Assembly (NCBI RefSeq): GCF_038002605.1
Contig: NZ_JBBOCT010000001.1
Span: 930,001 to 994,000, forward strand
Direction of reading: 5' to 3'
Length of the DNA stretch: 64,000 bases
Origin: Bacillus sp. FSL K6-3431
Lineage (GTDB): Bacteria > Bacillota > Bacilli > Bacillales > Bacillaceae_C
Shown piece after piece: positions 18,129-26,184 of the stretch. Under the pieces are notes generated by a model. The model saw nothing but the letters and a program-made list of their open reading frames with translations, had not been told where the DNA came from and searched no databases. A program made the position numbers and the translations under genes. Position 1 is the stretch's first letter, and each line of letters begins with the position of its first letter.

Positions 18129-19076
18129 TTAATAATGCTGATGGTCGCCTGATGATTCGGGTTTCGCCTGGCAGAGAACTGAATCGTCGTGCTGGTGGGC
18201 AGACGTTTCTAATTGAATAGTAGCGTGATGAATATTTTGATGCAATAGGCCATGTTCGAGGTTACGAAGCAACTGCTCACTTTCCCCTATCGTCATTTGA
18301 TCATCTACAACCGCGTGGCAGGAGAGCGCGGTTAATCCGCTCGTAATAGACCAAACGTGTAAATCATGAACACTTTGGACCCCATTTACATTTAGGATTG
18401 TCTGAATGATTTCATTCATGTCAACATTTTGGGGTACGCCTTCCATCAATACATGGAGACCAGACTTCGATACAAAGTAACCGCTGCGTAAAACAAGAGC
18501 TGCTACGATGACACTCGCCAACGGATCAGCCCAGCCCCAGCCGAAGAACATCATAAGCAACGCCGCGGCAATCGCCCCGATGGAACCTAACATATCACTA
18601 ATGACATGGAGATAAGCTCCCTTCATATTTAAATTCTCTTCAACGTCTCCGCCGCGCATCATAATCCATGCGACGAGAATATTGACGGCCAATCCGATAC
18701 TACTAACGATCAGCATGCCTGTCGTCGCAACTTCAGGCGGATTTGCAAAACGTTTAATGGCTTCATAGAAAATATACAAAGCAATAACGATCAATGTCAC
18801 ACCGTTTAATACCGCCGCTAAAATCTCAAATCGCTTGTAACCGAATGTCTTACTTTTACTTGCTACCTTTTCCCCTAATTTAAATGCTAGTAATGCGATT
18901 GCCAGCGAAATGGAATCGCTCAGCATATGGCCTGCATCTGCCAAGAGAGCAAGGCTGTTCGTCAAAACCCCTCCGATCGCTTCCACAATCATGTAGGAAG
19001 TAATGATTAAAAAGGAAATCAATAATACTTTTTTATTCGCACCATGTGTATAGTCGTGTCCATGGTCATGTCCCAT
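18129..19076 (-). CDS. czcD: CDF-family zinc/cobalt/cadmium efflux protein CzcD
   Basis: A 315-residue cation diffusion facilitator. It opens with a His-rich MGHDHGHDYTHG tail and has about six membrane helices. The two HxxxD metal sites are HMLSD in TM2 and HVISD in TM5. A cytosolic C-terminal domain follows (VHDLHVWSITSG) and a His-rich end with HQHDD and GDHQHY. It exchanges Zn, Co or Cd for protons. GGAGGGG lies before the ATG. Normally czrA sits directly upstream in Bacilli; here that gene is dead (19102-19389) but its operator persists, so czcD may be unregulated or controlled in trans. Confidence 0.93.
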   Translation of the reverse strand: MGHDHGHDYTHGANKKVLLISFLIITSYMIVEAIGGVLTNSLALLADAGHMLSDSISLAIALLAFKLGEKVASKSKTFGYKRFEILAAVLNGVTLIVIALYIFYEAIKRFANPPEVATTGMLIVSSIGLAVNILVAWIMMRGGDVEENLNMKGAYLHVISDMLGSIGAIAAALLMMFFGWGWADPLASVIVAALVLRSGYFVSKSGLHVLMEGVPQNVDMNEIIQTILNVNGVQSVHDLHVWSITSGLTALSCHAVVDDQMTIGESEQLLRNLEHGLLHQNIHHATIQLETSAHQHDDSVLCQAKPESSGDHQHY

Positions 19077-19101
19077 TTGTATATCCCCTCCATGTAATTA
19101 A

Positions 19102-19389
19102 TTATGAGTCGCATGTAATCGTCTGCTTCAATAAATTCATAACATGATGATCGTCCTCCGAACAGTAAAGCGTCGTTCCTTCTCTTCAGAACTTCACTAA
19201 ACAACCACTGTTAATGAGAAACGGACGAATCGCTCAAATTAAACGTCTTAGCTCATTCTTCGAATTCTCATCTTGACATAATAAATTCCCTATTCCCGTC
19301 GAATCACTTAATGCCTTGAACATTTGAGAAACGACAATTAGTGTTTCTTTCTTCGTCCAAAGGCTACTCTATATTTTTTCCTTTTTCAT
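19102..19389 (-). pseudogene. czrA: Dead ArsR/CzrA-type metal repressor gene
   Basis: A single 96-codon frame from an ATG, with in-frame TAG, TGA and TGA. Readable family blocks are TLIVVSQMFKALSDST (N-terminal ArsR helix), LVKF-stop-REGTTLYCS and DDHHVMNLLKQTI. The last two form the wing and C-terminal metal-site helix of CzrA. A different frame in the middle still encodes FNLSDSSVSH, the recognition helix, so there are frameshifts as well as stops. It lies 26 bases upstream of czcD, exactly where czrA sits in Bacillus czrA-czcD type loci. Confidence 0.85.
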
Positions 19390-19425
19390 TTCAACTACCC
19401 TCCAATCATTCATCTTAAATTCTCT

Positions 19426-19447
19426 TATATGAAAGTATGTTCATATA
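19426..19447 (-). promoter_or_regulatory. CzrA/SmtB-type operator
   Basis: TATATGAA at 19426-19433 and TTCATATA at 19440-19447 form a perfect 8-bp inverted repeat with a 6-bp centre. This matches the ATATGAA...TTCATAT operators of zinc-responsive ArsR proteins. It is 37 bases upstream of the dead repressor gene. Confidence 0.65.
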
Positions 19448-19575
19448 CTAATTTACATTTTAGTGTATGTCAACAAAATATGCATTACCCCCCTATTTTT
19501 TTGTATTAAGTAATTTATAAATAAATGCATATCCTATATTTTATGCATAATTATTATCAATAATCATCCCCCCTC

Positions 19576-19605
19576 TTTACATACCCTATATAGGTATTAT
19601 ATTAT
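19576..19605 (+). promoter_or_regulatory. Promoter with CsoR-like operator in its spacer
   Basis: TTTACA at 19576-19581 and TATTAT at 19600-19605 with an 18-base spacer. The spacer contains the palindrome TACCCTATATAGGTA (19582-19596), a CsoR-type operator placed to block RNA polymerase. It drives the reductase-like and multicopper oxidase genes. A Fur-box-like sequence, GCATAATTATTATCA, lies at 19545-19559. Confidence 0.65.
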
Positions 19606-19643
19606 AGCTTTATAACTACTTCAAAAGAAAGGTGTGTACTATC

Positions 19644-20276
19644 ATGGAACAACTGGATAATAAAGTAGTGAAATTAGCTATCAACGGAGGGATATCATTC
19701 GGCTCAAAATTAAACGCAAAGCAATTAATGATCCTCGCCGAGTATTTAGAAGAAGATCAGGAATTGGAATTAACGACATTCCAGCAACTATATATTGAAG
19801 TGTTAGAGAGTAAAGTTGAATCTATTCAAATGAAATTCAAGGATGTCGGGCTTTACTGCTATCCGATCGGAAATTACGTGAAAAGCTTGCGTCATTGTAA
19901 TTTTTGTAAAGGTGCCGAGGAAGAAGGAATGCCTACTGCTATCGAGCTGAATAAGCGGATTGCAGGAAAGCATGTCCCCTTCACCCTTCGACCAGCCTAT
20001 ACTGGTTGCCCAATCGGCTGTGGTGAACCACTTGTCAATGACATCGGCGTCATCAAATCCCGGAAAGGCTATGACTTATATATAGGAGGGAATTCCAAAG
20101 GATCATATGCGAAGACAGGCTCTCTTTTACTGGAACAGCTCCATCCAGATGAACTATACGATGCAGTCGATAAGGTGCTTGCTTTCTATGCTGAAAATGG
20201 TAAGAAAAGAGAGCCGTTTTATAAATTTGTTAATCGTTTCGGTGTGGATTGGATTAGACAAGAAATCAATCATTAA
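19644..20276 (+). CDS. Small nitrite/sulfite reductase-like (siroheme fold) protein
   Basis: A 210-residue protein. The N-terminal 65 residues resemble the ferredoxin-like half domain of nitrite/sulfite reductases (GGISFGSKLNAKQLMILAEYLEE). The rest resembles the 4Fe-4S/siroheme half: CNFCKGAEEEG near residue 81, RPAYTGCPIGCGEP near 115-128 and DLYIGGN near 145. The usual first motif is C-x5-C, whereas here it is C-x2-C; the second, C-x3-C, is normal. It is one half of a full reductase, so it may bind cluster and haem as a dimer or be regulatory. The start at 19644 follows AAAGGTG. A CsoR-type promoter and a copper oxidase gene 61 bases downstream tie it to copper. Confidence 0.7.
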   Translation: MEQLDNKVVKLAINGGISFGSKLNAKQLMILAEYLEEDQELELTTFQQLYIEVLESKVESIQMKFKDVGLYCYPIGNYVKSLRHCNFCKGAEEEGMPTAIELNKRIAGKHVPFTLRPAYTGCPIGCGEPLVNDIGVIKSRKGYDLYIGGNSKGSYAKTGSLLLEQLHPDELYDAVDKVLAFYAENGKKREPFYKFVNRFGVDWIRQEINH

Positions 20277-20337
20277 TCAAAGGGTCGATCTATTTTCTCA
20301 TATTTGCTCACAACACTAATAGGAGGCGAAATAATTT

Positions 20338-21846
20338 ATGCGATTAATGATAAAGTTTGCTGTAATTACAGGTTGTGTTGCCATAATTGGTGGATGCAGC
20401 AGCAATAATCCTAACAATGACAATCATGTTGAGCACCCAATAACAAAGGAAGATACCAATACAGTAGACCATTCAGCAACAGGCACTTACATGATGGGAG
20501 AACATATGGATCATGACGACGTGTTGCGTTTACACGATTCCACAGGGGAAAATGAATTGAAAATTCCTCAAGTACTCAAAGGTGAGCACAATGGAGAAAT
20601 AGTATACACGGTGCGAGCGCAAAAAGGGGTAACTGAAATTTTTGATGGTACAAAAACAGAGACTTACGGCTACAATGGAACGTTTTTAGGCCCGATGATT
20701 CCTTTGAAAAAAGGAGATAAGGTTAAAATTAGAATGATAAATGAATTAGATGAGGAGACAACTTTTCATTGGCACGGATTGGAAGTGCCAGGAGATATAG
20801 ACGGTGGGCCGCATGATCCGATTAAGCCTGAAGAAGAAAAAGTCATTGAATTCAAGGTCAATCAAGAAGCGGCGACTCTATGGTTTCACCCCCACCCTAC
20901 AGGGAAGACTGCTTCTCAGGTCTATCAAGGACTTGCGGGTTTACTCTATATTGAGGACGAAAACTCGCAAAGCCTTCGTTTGCCAAATGACTATGGAAAG
21001 AATGACATCCCATTAATTTTTCAAGATCGTATTTTCGATGATAACAAGCAACTAAATTACAATTCTATAATGAACAGTGATGGAACAATCGGTGATACAT
21101 TATTAATCAATGGAACGGTAAATCCAAAATTGACCGTACATAAAGGGAAAATCCGCTTCCGATTAATAAACGGATCGAATGCGAGAAACTACACATTTAA
21201 ACTAAATACAGGAGACACCTTTGTTCAGATTGCAACAGACGGTGGTTTTTTAAATAAGCCAATATCCATGAAGGAAATAACACTGACCCCTTCAGAACGC
21301 GCCGAAATCATTATAGATTTCACAAAGCTGAAACCAGCTAATGATATTGCGCTAATCAATGAGGATGGCTCTATCCTTTTGCCTTTTGATGTGACTAGTC
21401 AAAACGGATCGACGAGTGAAATTCCACGTGTGATAAATGATTTTTCAGTGACTGATGAAGAAAAGAACTTGCCAGTCACAAAGACAGTAGAACTCTTCGG
21501 CATGATGGAACATGTAACAATCAATGGGAAGAAGTTTGATCCAAATCGAATTGATTTCACCCAAAAGCAAGGTGTTACAGAAGTATGGGAGATCTATAAT
21601 AAACCGGATATGATGGGCGGGATGATCCATCCGTTCCACATTCATGGGACACAATTTAAAATTATTTCAAGGGATGGAAAAGAGACGGCTGAAAGTGAAC
21701 AGAGTTGGAAAGATAGCATTTCAATAAAACCGGACGAAAGGGTAAAAATAGCGATTCAATTTAAGAAAAAGGGTGTTTATATGTTCCATTGTCATATTCT
21801 TGAACATGAAGACAACGGTATGATGGGACAGGTGAAGGTGGAATAA
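20338..21846 (+). CDS. Lipoprotein multicopper oxidase (CueO-like)
   Basis: A 502-residue exported multicopper oxidase. The lipoprotein signal ends at the lipobox IIGGC with Cys20, followed by an Asn/His-rich linker. All four copper ligand blocks are present: HWHG at 144-147, WFHPHP at 182-187, HPFHIHG at 431-437 and HCHILEHEDNGMM at 484-496, including the T1 Cys485 and axial Met495. It probably oxidises Cu(I) to the less harmful Cu(II) outside the membrane. AGGAGG is 11 bases before the ATG. It is co-transcribed with the reductase-like gene under a CsoR-like operator. Confidence 0.93.
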   Translation: MRLMIKFAVITGCVAIIGGCSSNNPNNDNHVEHPITKEDTNTVDHSATGTYMMGEHMDHDDVLRLHDSTGENELKIPQVLKGEHNGEIVYTVRAQKGVTEIFDGTKTETYGYNGTFLGPMIPLKKGDKVKIRMINELDEETTFHWHGLEVPGDIDGGPHDPIKPEEEKVIEFKVNQEAATLWFHPHPTGKTASQVYQGLAGLLYIEDENSQSLRLPNDYGKNDIPLIFQDRIFDDNKQLNYNSIMNSDGTIGDTLLINGTVNPKLTVHKGKIRFRLINGSNARNYTFKLNTGDTFVQIATDGGFLNKPISMKEITLTPSERAEIIIDFTKLKPANDIALINEDGSILLPFDVTSQNGSTSEIPRVINDFSVTDEEKNLPVTKTVELFGMMEHVTINGKKFDPNRIDFTQKQGVTEVWEIYNKPDMMGGMIHPFHIHGTQFKIISRDGKETAESEQSWKDSISIKPDERVKIAIQFKKKGVYMFHCHILEHEDNGMMGQVKVE

Positions 21847-22033
21847 ACATTTATTGCTTTTGGGACATCAATTAATACAGATTAATAATAAGTCGTAAAA
21901 GTACATGACTTTATTGAGACTTAGGGATGTTGTTTCCAGCTGCGATGTATAAAAAGGAGAATACACGCAGTCCATATCCATAAAAACGACCGATAGTTGA
22001 ACCTCTTTTACATTCACTAACCTTTACCAAAGC

Positions 22034-22070
22034 AAAAACAGGCTATCCCACCATAAATGGGATAGCCTGT
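22034..22070 (-). terminator. Terminator linked to the rpsI fragment
   Basis: ACAGGCTATCCCA and TGGGATAGCCTGT form a perfect 13-bp stem. It lies 32 bases past the rpsI fragment in the orientation of an rpsI terminator. Confidence 0.8.
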
Positions 22071-22101
22071 AAACGTTGATATATCAATGTTTTTATAAAG
22101 A

Positions 22102-22161
22102 TTAACGTTTTGAGAACTGTGGTGCACGACGAGCGCCTTTAAGACCGTATTTCTTACGTTC
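22102..22161 (-). pseudogene. rpsI: 3' end fragment of rpsI (ribosomal protein S9)
   Basis: Sixty bases encode ERKKYGLKGARRAPQFSKR and a stop, the exact conserved C-terminus of ribosomal protein S9. The frame upstream is closed by stops, so only these 19 residues exist. A terminator follows. Neither rplM nor the rest of rpsI is in the window. It looks like a duplicated target site or a recombination scar. 21847-22033 holds no gene I can see. Confidence 0.9.
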
Positions 22162-22207
22162 ATTCAGTCAACATTAGCCGGAAAATAAATAGAAAAATTT
22201 TTCTGAA

Positions 22208-22510
22208 TTAAAAAGGTTGTTTAATTTCTATAAGCAAAGGATTATCCAATTGAAAACGTTGAATAAATGCTTCTGCTGCTCTTAATGATTCAAAGTCGTT
22301 TTTCCCTATACAATTACCAGTAATCTCCACATCAATACCATCAGTATCAGTAAAAGAAATTACTCCTCCTTCACTAAACCTAACCATACCGTTTTTTAAT
22401 AAGTATATATATGACTGATTTGCAGTAAAATGGATGAGAATACTATAATAAGCATCTATATCTTCTTTATCAGCATCTTGTTGATAAGGATTTTTATTTT
22501 TCCAAAACAA
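22208..22510 (-). CDS. Hypothetical protein
   Basis: A 100-residue protein with a TTG start preceded by GAGGAAGAGG. It is acidic and soluble, with predicted beta-strands (YIYLLKNGMVRFSEGGVISF) and a C-terminal helix (AAEAFIQRF). No family recognised. It is flanked by the rpsI fragment and metA, and it has its own ribosome site, so it is probably expressed. Confidence 0.55.
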   Translation of the reverse strand: MFWKNKNPYQQDADKEDIDAYYSILIHFTANQSYIYLLKNGMVRFSEGGVISFTDTDGIDVEITGNCIGKNDFESLRAAEAFIQRFQLDNPLLIEIKQPF

Positions 22511-22557
22511 ATGTATCCTCTTCCTCTCTTTTATTATTTATTAGCTCTTCGCAGTGA

Positions 22558-22585
22558 AAAACTGGCCATTTATTGACCAGTTTTT
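22558..22585 (-). terminator. Terminator after metA
   Basis: AAAAACTGG and CCAGTTTTT flank a short loop immediately past the metA stop, with T-runs on both strands. Confidence 0.85.
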
Positions 22586-23491
22586 CTAATTCCAATTAAA
22601 TGGCGTTTGTTGGTACACATAGTAATTCAACCAATTGGAAAATAATAAATGGCTATGAGAGCGCCATGTATTACTTGGCTTCTTCGTATGGTCATCATTT
22701 GGAAAATAATTTTCAGGTGGTAAAATATCCACACCTTTATTTAGATCCCGAACGTATTCTTCTGCTAATGTCGTCGTGTCATACTCAAGATGACCAGTGA
22801 GCATAATATTTTTTTCATCTTTTGAAATAATCATGAAGGGACCTGCACCTCCATTGGATAGCAATATTAATTCTGGATGAATCTCAACTTCACTACGGTC
22901 CACACCCGTATAGCGAGAATGTGGCGCCAAATAAATATCATCAAAACCATGTACGAGTTTAATAGTTGGATCAGATATACTATGCTCATAAATCCCTGAT
23001 ACCTTCGCCGGGAGTTCATATTTATCAATATTGTAATGATGATATAACGCAGCCTGCGCTCCCCAACATATGTGCATCGTAGAGGTTACATGTTTTTTAG
23101 ACCATTCCATGATCATTTTTAATTCATCCCAATAATTCACCTGTTCAAATGGTAAATGCTCGATTGGAGCGCCTGTAATGATCAAACCATCAAAGTTTTT
23201 CTCCTTGATCTCTGAAAATGTCGTATAAAACTGATCGAGATGCGATTTGCTCGTATTTTTCGATTCATGCGTCTCCATATGGACAAAAGATATATTTAGT
23301 TGTAACGGCGTATTTCCAAGTAGCCGCAACAATTGGACTTCTGTTTTTTGCTTTTCTGGCATTAAATTTAAAATAAGAATATCCAATGGGCGGATATCCT
23401 GGGTAATTGCCCGTTCTTCATCCATCACAAATATTTTTTCTTTTTCTAATATTTCTCTTGCAGGCATTTCTTTTGGAATATTAATCGGCAA
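22586..23491 (-). CDS. metAA: Homoserine O-acetyltransferase MetA
   Basis: A 301-residue class I glutamine amidotransferase-like enzyme of methionine synthesis. The catalytic Cys is in HICWGAQ (Cys142), and the His and Glu of the triad are in LTGHLEYD. Residue 111 is Glu (GAPIEHL). In characterised MetA proteins this residue goes with acetyl-CoA use, whereas Gly at this place goes with succinyl-CoA, so the product is likely O-acetylhomoserine despite the MetA name. The start is TTG at 23491 (MPINIP), with GAGGAGG seven bases upstream. No S-box leader is visible in front. Confidence 0.93.
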   Translation of the reverse strand: MPINIPKEMPAREILEKEKIFVMDEERAITQDIRPLDILILNLMPEKQKTEVQLLRLLGNTPLQLNISFVHMETHESKNTSKSHLDQFYTTFSEIKEKNFDGLIITGAPIEHLPFEQVNYWDELKMIMEWSKKHVTSTMHICWGAQAALYHHYNIDKYELPAKVSGIYEHSISDPTIKLVHGFDDIYLAPHSRYTGVDRSEVEIHPELILLSNGGAGPFMIISKDEKNIMLTGHLEYDTTTLAEEYVRDLNKGVDILPPENYFPNDDHTKKPSNTWRSHSHLLFSNWLNYYVYQQTPFNWN

Positions 23492-23613
23492 AATAAATCC
23501 TCCTCGCGACAAAAAAACTAATACAAATCATTATAGAGTTATTTGAGAATTACGGCAACTATGATTTTCCACTTTTCTATTTATCTACATACATGCCGGT
23601 GCAATCAAGGTAT

Positions 23614-24003
23614 TCATTCCTTTTTATCCATACTTTGATAAAATACGATTCTATTTTTAAAGGGGTCATCGATAGATAATTCTAATGCATTCCAAGGCGT
23701 ATTTTCCAGACCCGGTCGTGCGTATTTATAATTTTTTGCAAGCAATTTAGATTGAAGCTCTTTAATATCTCCCACTTCAATTCTAATAGCAACTCCAGGA
23801 CTACTATCACCATGATGTTCAGAAAGATGAATGATGCAATCACCATTTGATATTTGCATGTATAACGGCATACCGGCTTCAAATCTGTGTTCCCAATCTA
23901 TCGTAAATTCTAAAAACTCAACATAGAACTCTTTTGCCTTTTCTTCATCAAACATTCTCAATATTGTGATAGCACTTTTCATAAAAGCGTCTTGGGGATT
24001 CAT
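23614..24003 (-). CDS. Glyoxalase superfamily (VOC) protein
   Basis: A 129-residue VOC-fold protein. It matches the bleomycin-resistance-like branch with FYVEFLEFTIDWEHRF near residue 26, LYMQISNGDCIIHLSEHHGD at 47-66 and KYARPGLENTPW near the end. Relatives act as antibiotic-binding or hydrolytic proteins; here the substrate is unknown. GAAGGAGATG lies before the ATG. Monocistronic. Confidence 0.85.
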   Translation of the reverse strand: MNPQDAFMKSAITILRMFDEEKAKEFYVEFLEFTIDWEHRFEAGMPLYMQISNGDCIIHLSEHHGDSSPGVAIRIEVGDIKELQSKLLAKNYKYARPGLENTPWNALELSIDDPFKNRIVFYQSMDKKE

Positions 24004-24174
24004 ACATTCATCTCCTTCTCATAAAAAAAGTATTAATTCTCATCATAACATTTACAAGCCCACTTGGACAGGTAATATTGAACTTCACATACCTGTTTCC
24101 AAGCATAGGCCTACTATTATTTATCATGCTAGTTATCTGATGAATGAGTATGTGCAACTTTAATGTTTTGCTTA

Positions 24175-24275
24175 AGTTTTCACGAGTTACTGTCCACTCA
24201 ACCTCGGGTACAAGCCACTCGCGGGATTGTTGGCCGCTCAACCATAACCCCCGCTCACCACCTATGGGAGCCACT
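24175..24275 (-). repeat. Short imperfect GAGCGG/GAGTGG repeat patch
   Basis: On the minus strand GAGCGG, GAGCGG, GAGTGG and GAGTGG recur at 17-21-base spacing. G+C is far above the surrounding AT-rich spacer. The open frame through it would encode ERGLWLSG and REWLVPEVEW, a repeat-derived peptide rather than a gene. The rest of 24004-24350 shows nothing. Confidence 0.4.
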
Positions 24276-24350
24276 AATTATTTATCTATATCTGATATTA
24301 TAAACATCTTTCTCGATTGAAACTTTCGAAAAAAAGTTCCATACAAGGAA

Positions 24351-24382
24351 AAACAGGTATGTTAAATTTAACATACCTGTTT
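24351..24382 (-). terminator. Terminator of the sulfonate transport operon
   Basis: AAACAGGTATGTTAAATT and its complement form a perfect, nearly loopless 16-bp palindrome ten bases past the substrate-binding protein gene. Confidence 0.8.
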
Positions 24383-24391
24383 CTCCTGTTT

Positions 24392-25390
24392 TTATTTATT
24401 TAGATACGATAAATCTATCATGCCTTCAATATCGTTACTTGGAACATAGCCAGCTTCTTTACTAATATCAGCCATTTCTTGAATGACTTGTTCATTTACA
24501 TCTGTTGTTACCTCTAATCTTTTAAATGCCGCCGCTGTTTCCTCTTTATTAATTTCTTTGCCAGTTAAATCTTTAATATGCTTAATTACTAATTCCTGTG
24601 CTCCCTCTGGATTTTCTTGGATAAAGGAAACTGCTTTTTTATGTGCTTTTATATAGGAGTCAACAAGCTGTTCATTTTCTAAAAATGCGTCACTTGCAGC
24701 TACAACTGTATTTGTTGATTCTTTTCCCCAGGCAAATTGATCCCAGTCAAGCAGTAGTTTCCCGTTTGCCTGTGTTTCAAGAATGTTTCCCCATGGTTCT
24801 TGTGTCGCAGCTGCATCAACTGATTTTTGAACAAATAATGTCGCAGTATCTGCTGGTGCTGCTGCGAATAATTCAACTGTTCCACCATTTTCTTTCGCTT
24901 TCAAATTAACAGTTTGCAATGCTTTTCTCAACATAACATCCTGAGTGCTCCCTATAACAGGAATGGCTACTCTTTTTCCATCTAGATCCTCTAATTTTTC
25001 AATGTTGCTGCCTTCGCTTGCAACAAGCACTGCGCCTCCATTAACTGCTCCAGATATAATATGAAACTTCGGATTTTTCACGTAAAAATTAAGCAATGGA
25101 CCTGGACCGACTGTTCCGACATCAATTGCCTTTGTTGTCATGGCCTCCATAAATAACCCACCATTACTCACAGTCTTTGTTTCTATTTTTACATCAGCAC
25201 CAAACTCTTCTTTAAAATAGTCATTTTCAAGTGCAACGATTGTAGCTATATGTGTTAAGTTTGGAAAATAACCGATTTTCACCGTTTGCTTGCCATCTTT
25301 TTTATCACCTGCATTTTCACCTTGTGCACATGCTCCTAAAATTCCGATAAATAATATAGCGATGACACCGAGCATTGTTTTTTTCAACAT
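24392..25390 (-). CDS. ABC transporter substrate-binding lipoprotein (SsuA/TauA-like)
   Basis: A 332-residue lipoprotein. The signal ends at ILGAC (Cys21). The NMT1/SsuA fold is shown by KIGYFPNLTHIATIVALENDYF, VSNGGLFMEAMTTKAIDVGTVGPGP and DAAATQEPWG. It captures an organic sulfur compound, such as an alkanesulfonate or taurine, or a similar ligand outside the membrane. It is the last gene of an ATPase-permease-binding protein series. Upstream cysK and nearby metA favour a sulfur substrate. Nitrate/bicarbonate-type or thiamin-precursor binding proteins share the fold, so the ligand is inferred. Confidence 0.85.
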   Translation of the reverse strand: MLKKTMLGVIAILFIGILGACAQGENAGDKKDGKQTVKIGYFPNLTHIATIVALENDYFKEEFGADVKIETKTVSNGGLFMEAMTTKAIDVGTVGPGPLLNFYVKNPKFHIISGAVNGGAVLVASEGSNIEKLEDLDGKRVAIPVIGSTQDVMLRKALQTVNLKAKENGGTVELFAAAPADTATLFVQKSVDAAATQEPWGNILETQANGKLLLDWDQFAWGKESTNTVVAASDAFLENEQLVDSYIKAHKKAVSFIQENPEGAQELVIKHIKDLTGKEINKEETAAAFKRLEVTTDVNEQVIQEMADISKEAGYVPSNDIEGMIDLSYLNK

Positions 25391-25425
25391 GATACATTCT
25401 CTCCCTTTATCTTATTTCACTATAT

Positions 25426-26184
25426 TTACTGCTGATTGACTCCCCACTTCGTTTGAACAGATCGTTCCAAACGCATAAATACTACATTATCCATAATTGT
25501 TCCGATTACAGCAATAATAATCATGACGGAAATAACAAGATCCATTTGACCGAGGGATCTGCCTGTTTCTAGCAGCTGCCCTAGACCTCCACCTGCACCA
25601 AGTAATTCCCCAGCCATTAATGCTCTCCAAGAAAATGCCCACGCAATCCGTAAACCGGAAAGTAGTTGTGGAACGGATGCTGGCATAATGACGGTTCGAA
25701 GAAAATGGAATCCGCTTGAGCCAAACGTCTTCGCCACTCGCTGGTATAGCTGTGGAACATTTTTAAATCCGCTCGTTGCACTGATTGTCATCGTCCATGT
25801 TGCACCAATGGTAACGATAAACAAAATAGCGAAATCATTTAGTCCAAACCAGATAATCGCAAGTGGAAACCAGACAATGCTTGGAATCGATTGAAGTGCG
25901 GTTACTAAAAAACCAAGCGTATCTTCAACTATTTTGAATCTCCAGATAAAGTAACCCATGATAACACCTAGAATAATAGCAACGGAAAAACCAATTAAAA
26001 TTCTACTAAAGCTTTTCCCGATAGCCGCTGTAATTTGTCCGTTAATCAATCCATTGAACAATGTTTCGAATATTTGAGCCAACCGCGGAAACATGAAATC
26101 CGGGAGACCTGAGAATCTAGATGTGACTTCCCATATCGCCGCTATCATTGCGATGAATATGATCCGTCTTAAAGCTGTAGTCAT
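25426..26184 (-). CDS. ABC transporter permease (SsuC/TauC-like)
   Basis: A 252-residue membrane protein with about six helices and the EAA-type loop ATSGFKNVPQLYQRVAKTFG near residue 130, which contacts the ATPase. The start at 26184 has AAAGGAGGAG nine bases upstream, inside the 3' end of the ATPase gene; the two genes overlap by 68 bases. It forms the channel for the binding protein at 24392-25390. Confidence 0.87.
   Translation of the reverse strand: MTTALRRIIFIAMIAAIWEVTSRFSGLPDFMFPRLAQIFETLFNGLINGQITAAIGKSFSRILIGFSVAIILGVIMGYFIWRFKIVEDTLGFLVTALQSIPSIVWFPLAIIWFGLNDFAILFIVTIGATWTMTISATSGFKNVPQLYQRVAKTFGSSGFHFLRTVIMPASVPQLLSGLRIAWAFSWRALMAGELLGAGGGLGQLLETGRSLGQMDLVISVMIIIAVIGTIMDNVVFMRLERSVQTKWGVNQQ

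Noticed and set aside
19019..19204. 61-codon frame overlapping the czcD start
   Set aside because: It is an out-of-frame reading of the dead ArsR/CzrA gene; the family pattern is in the other frame.
23492..23613. S-box (SAM) riboswitch before metA
   Set aside because: None of the conserved S-box blocks occurs in the 120 bases upstream, and no terminator-antiterminator pair is seen.
24008..24274. 88-codon minus-strand frame
   Set aside because: It passes through a short GC-rich repeat and has no ribosome site or family match.
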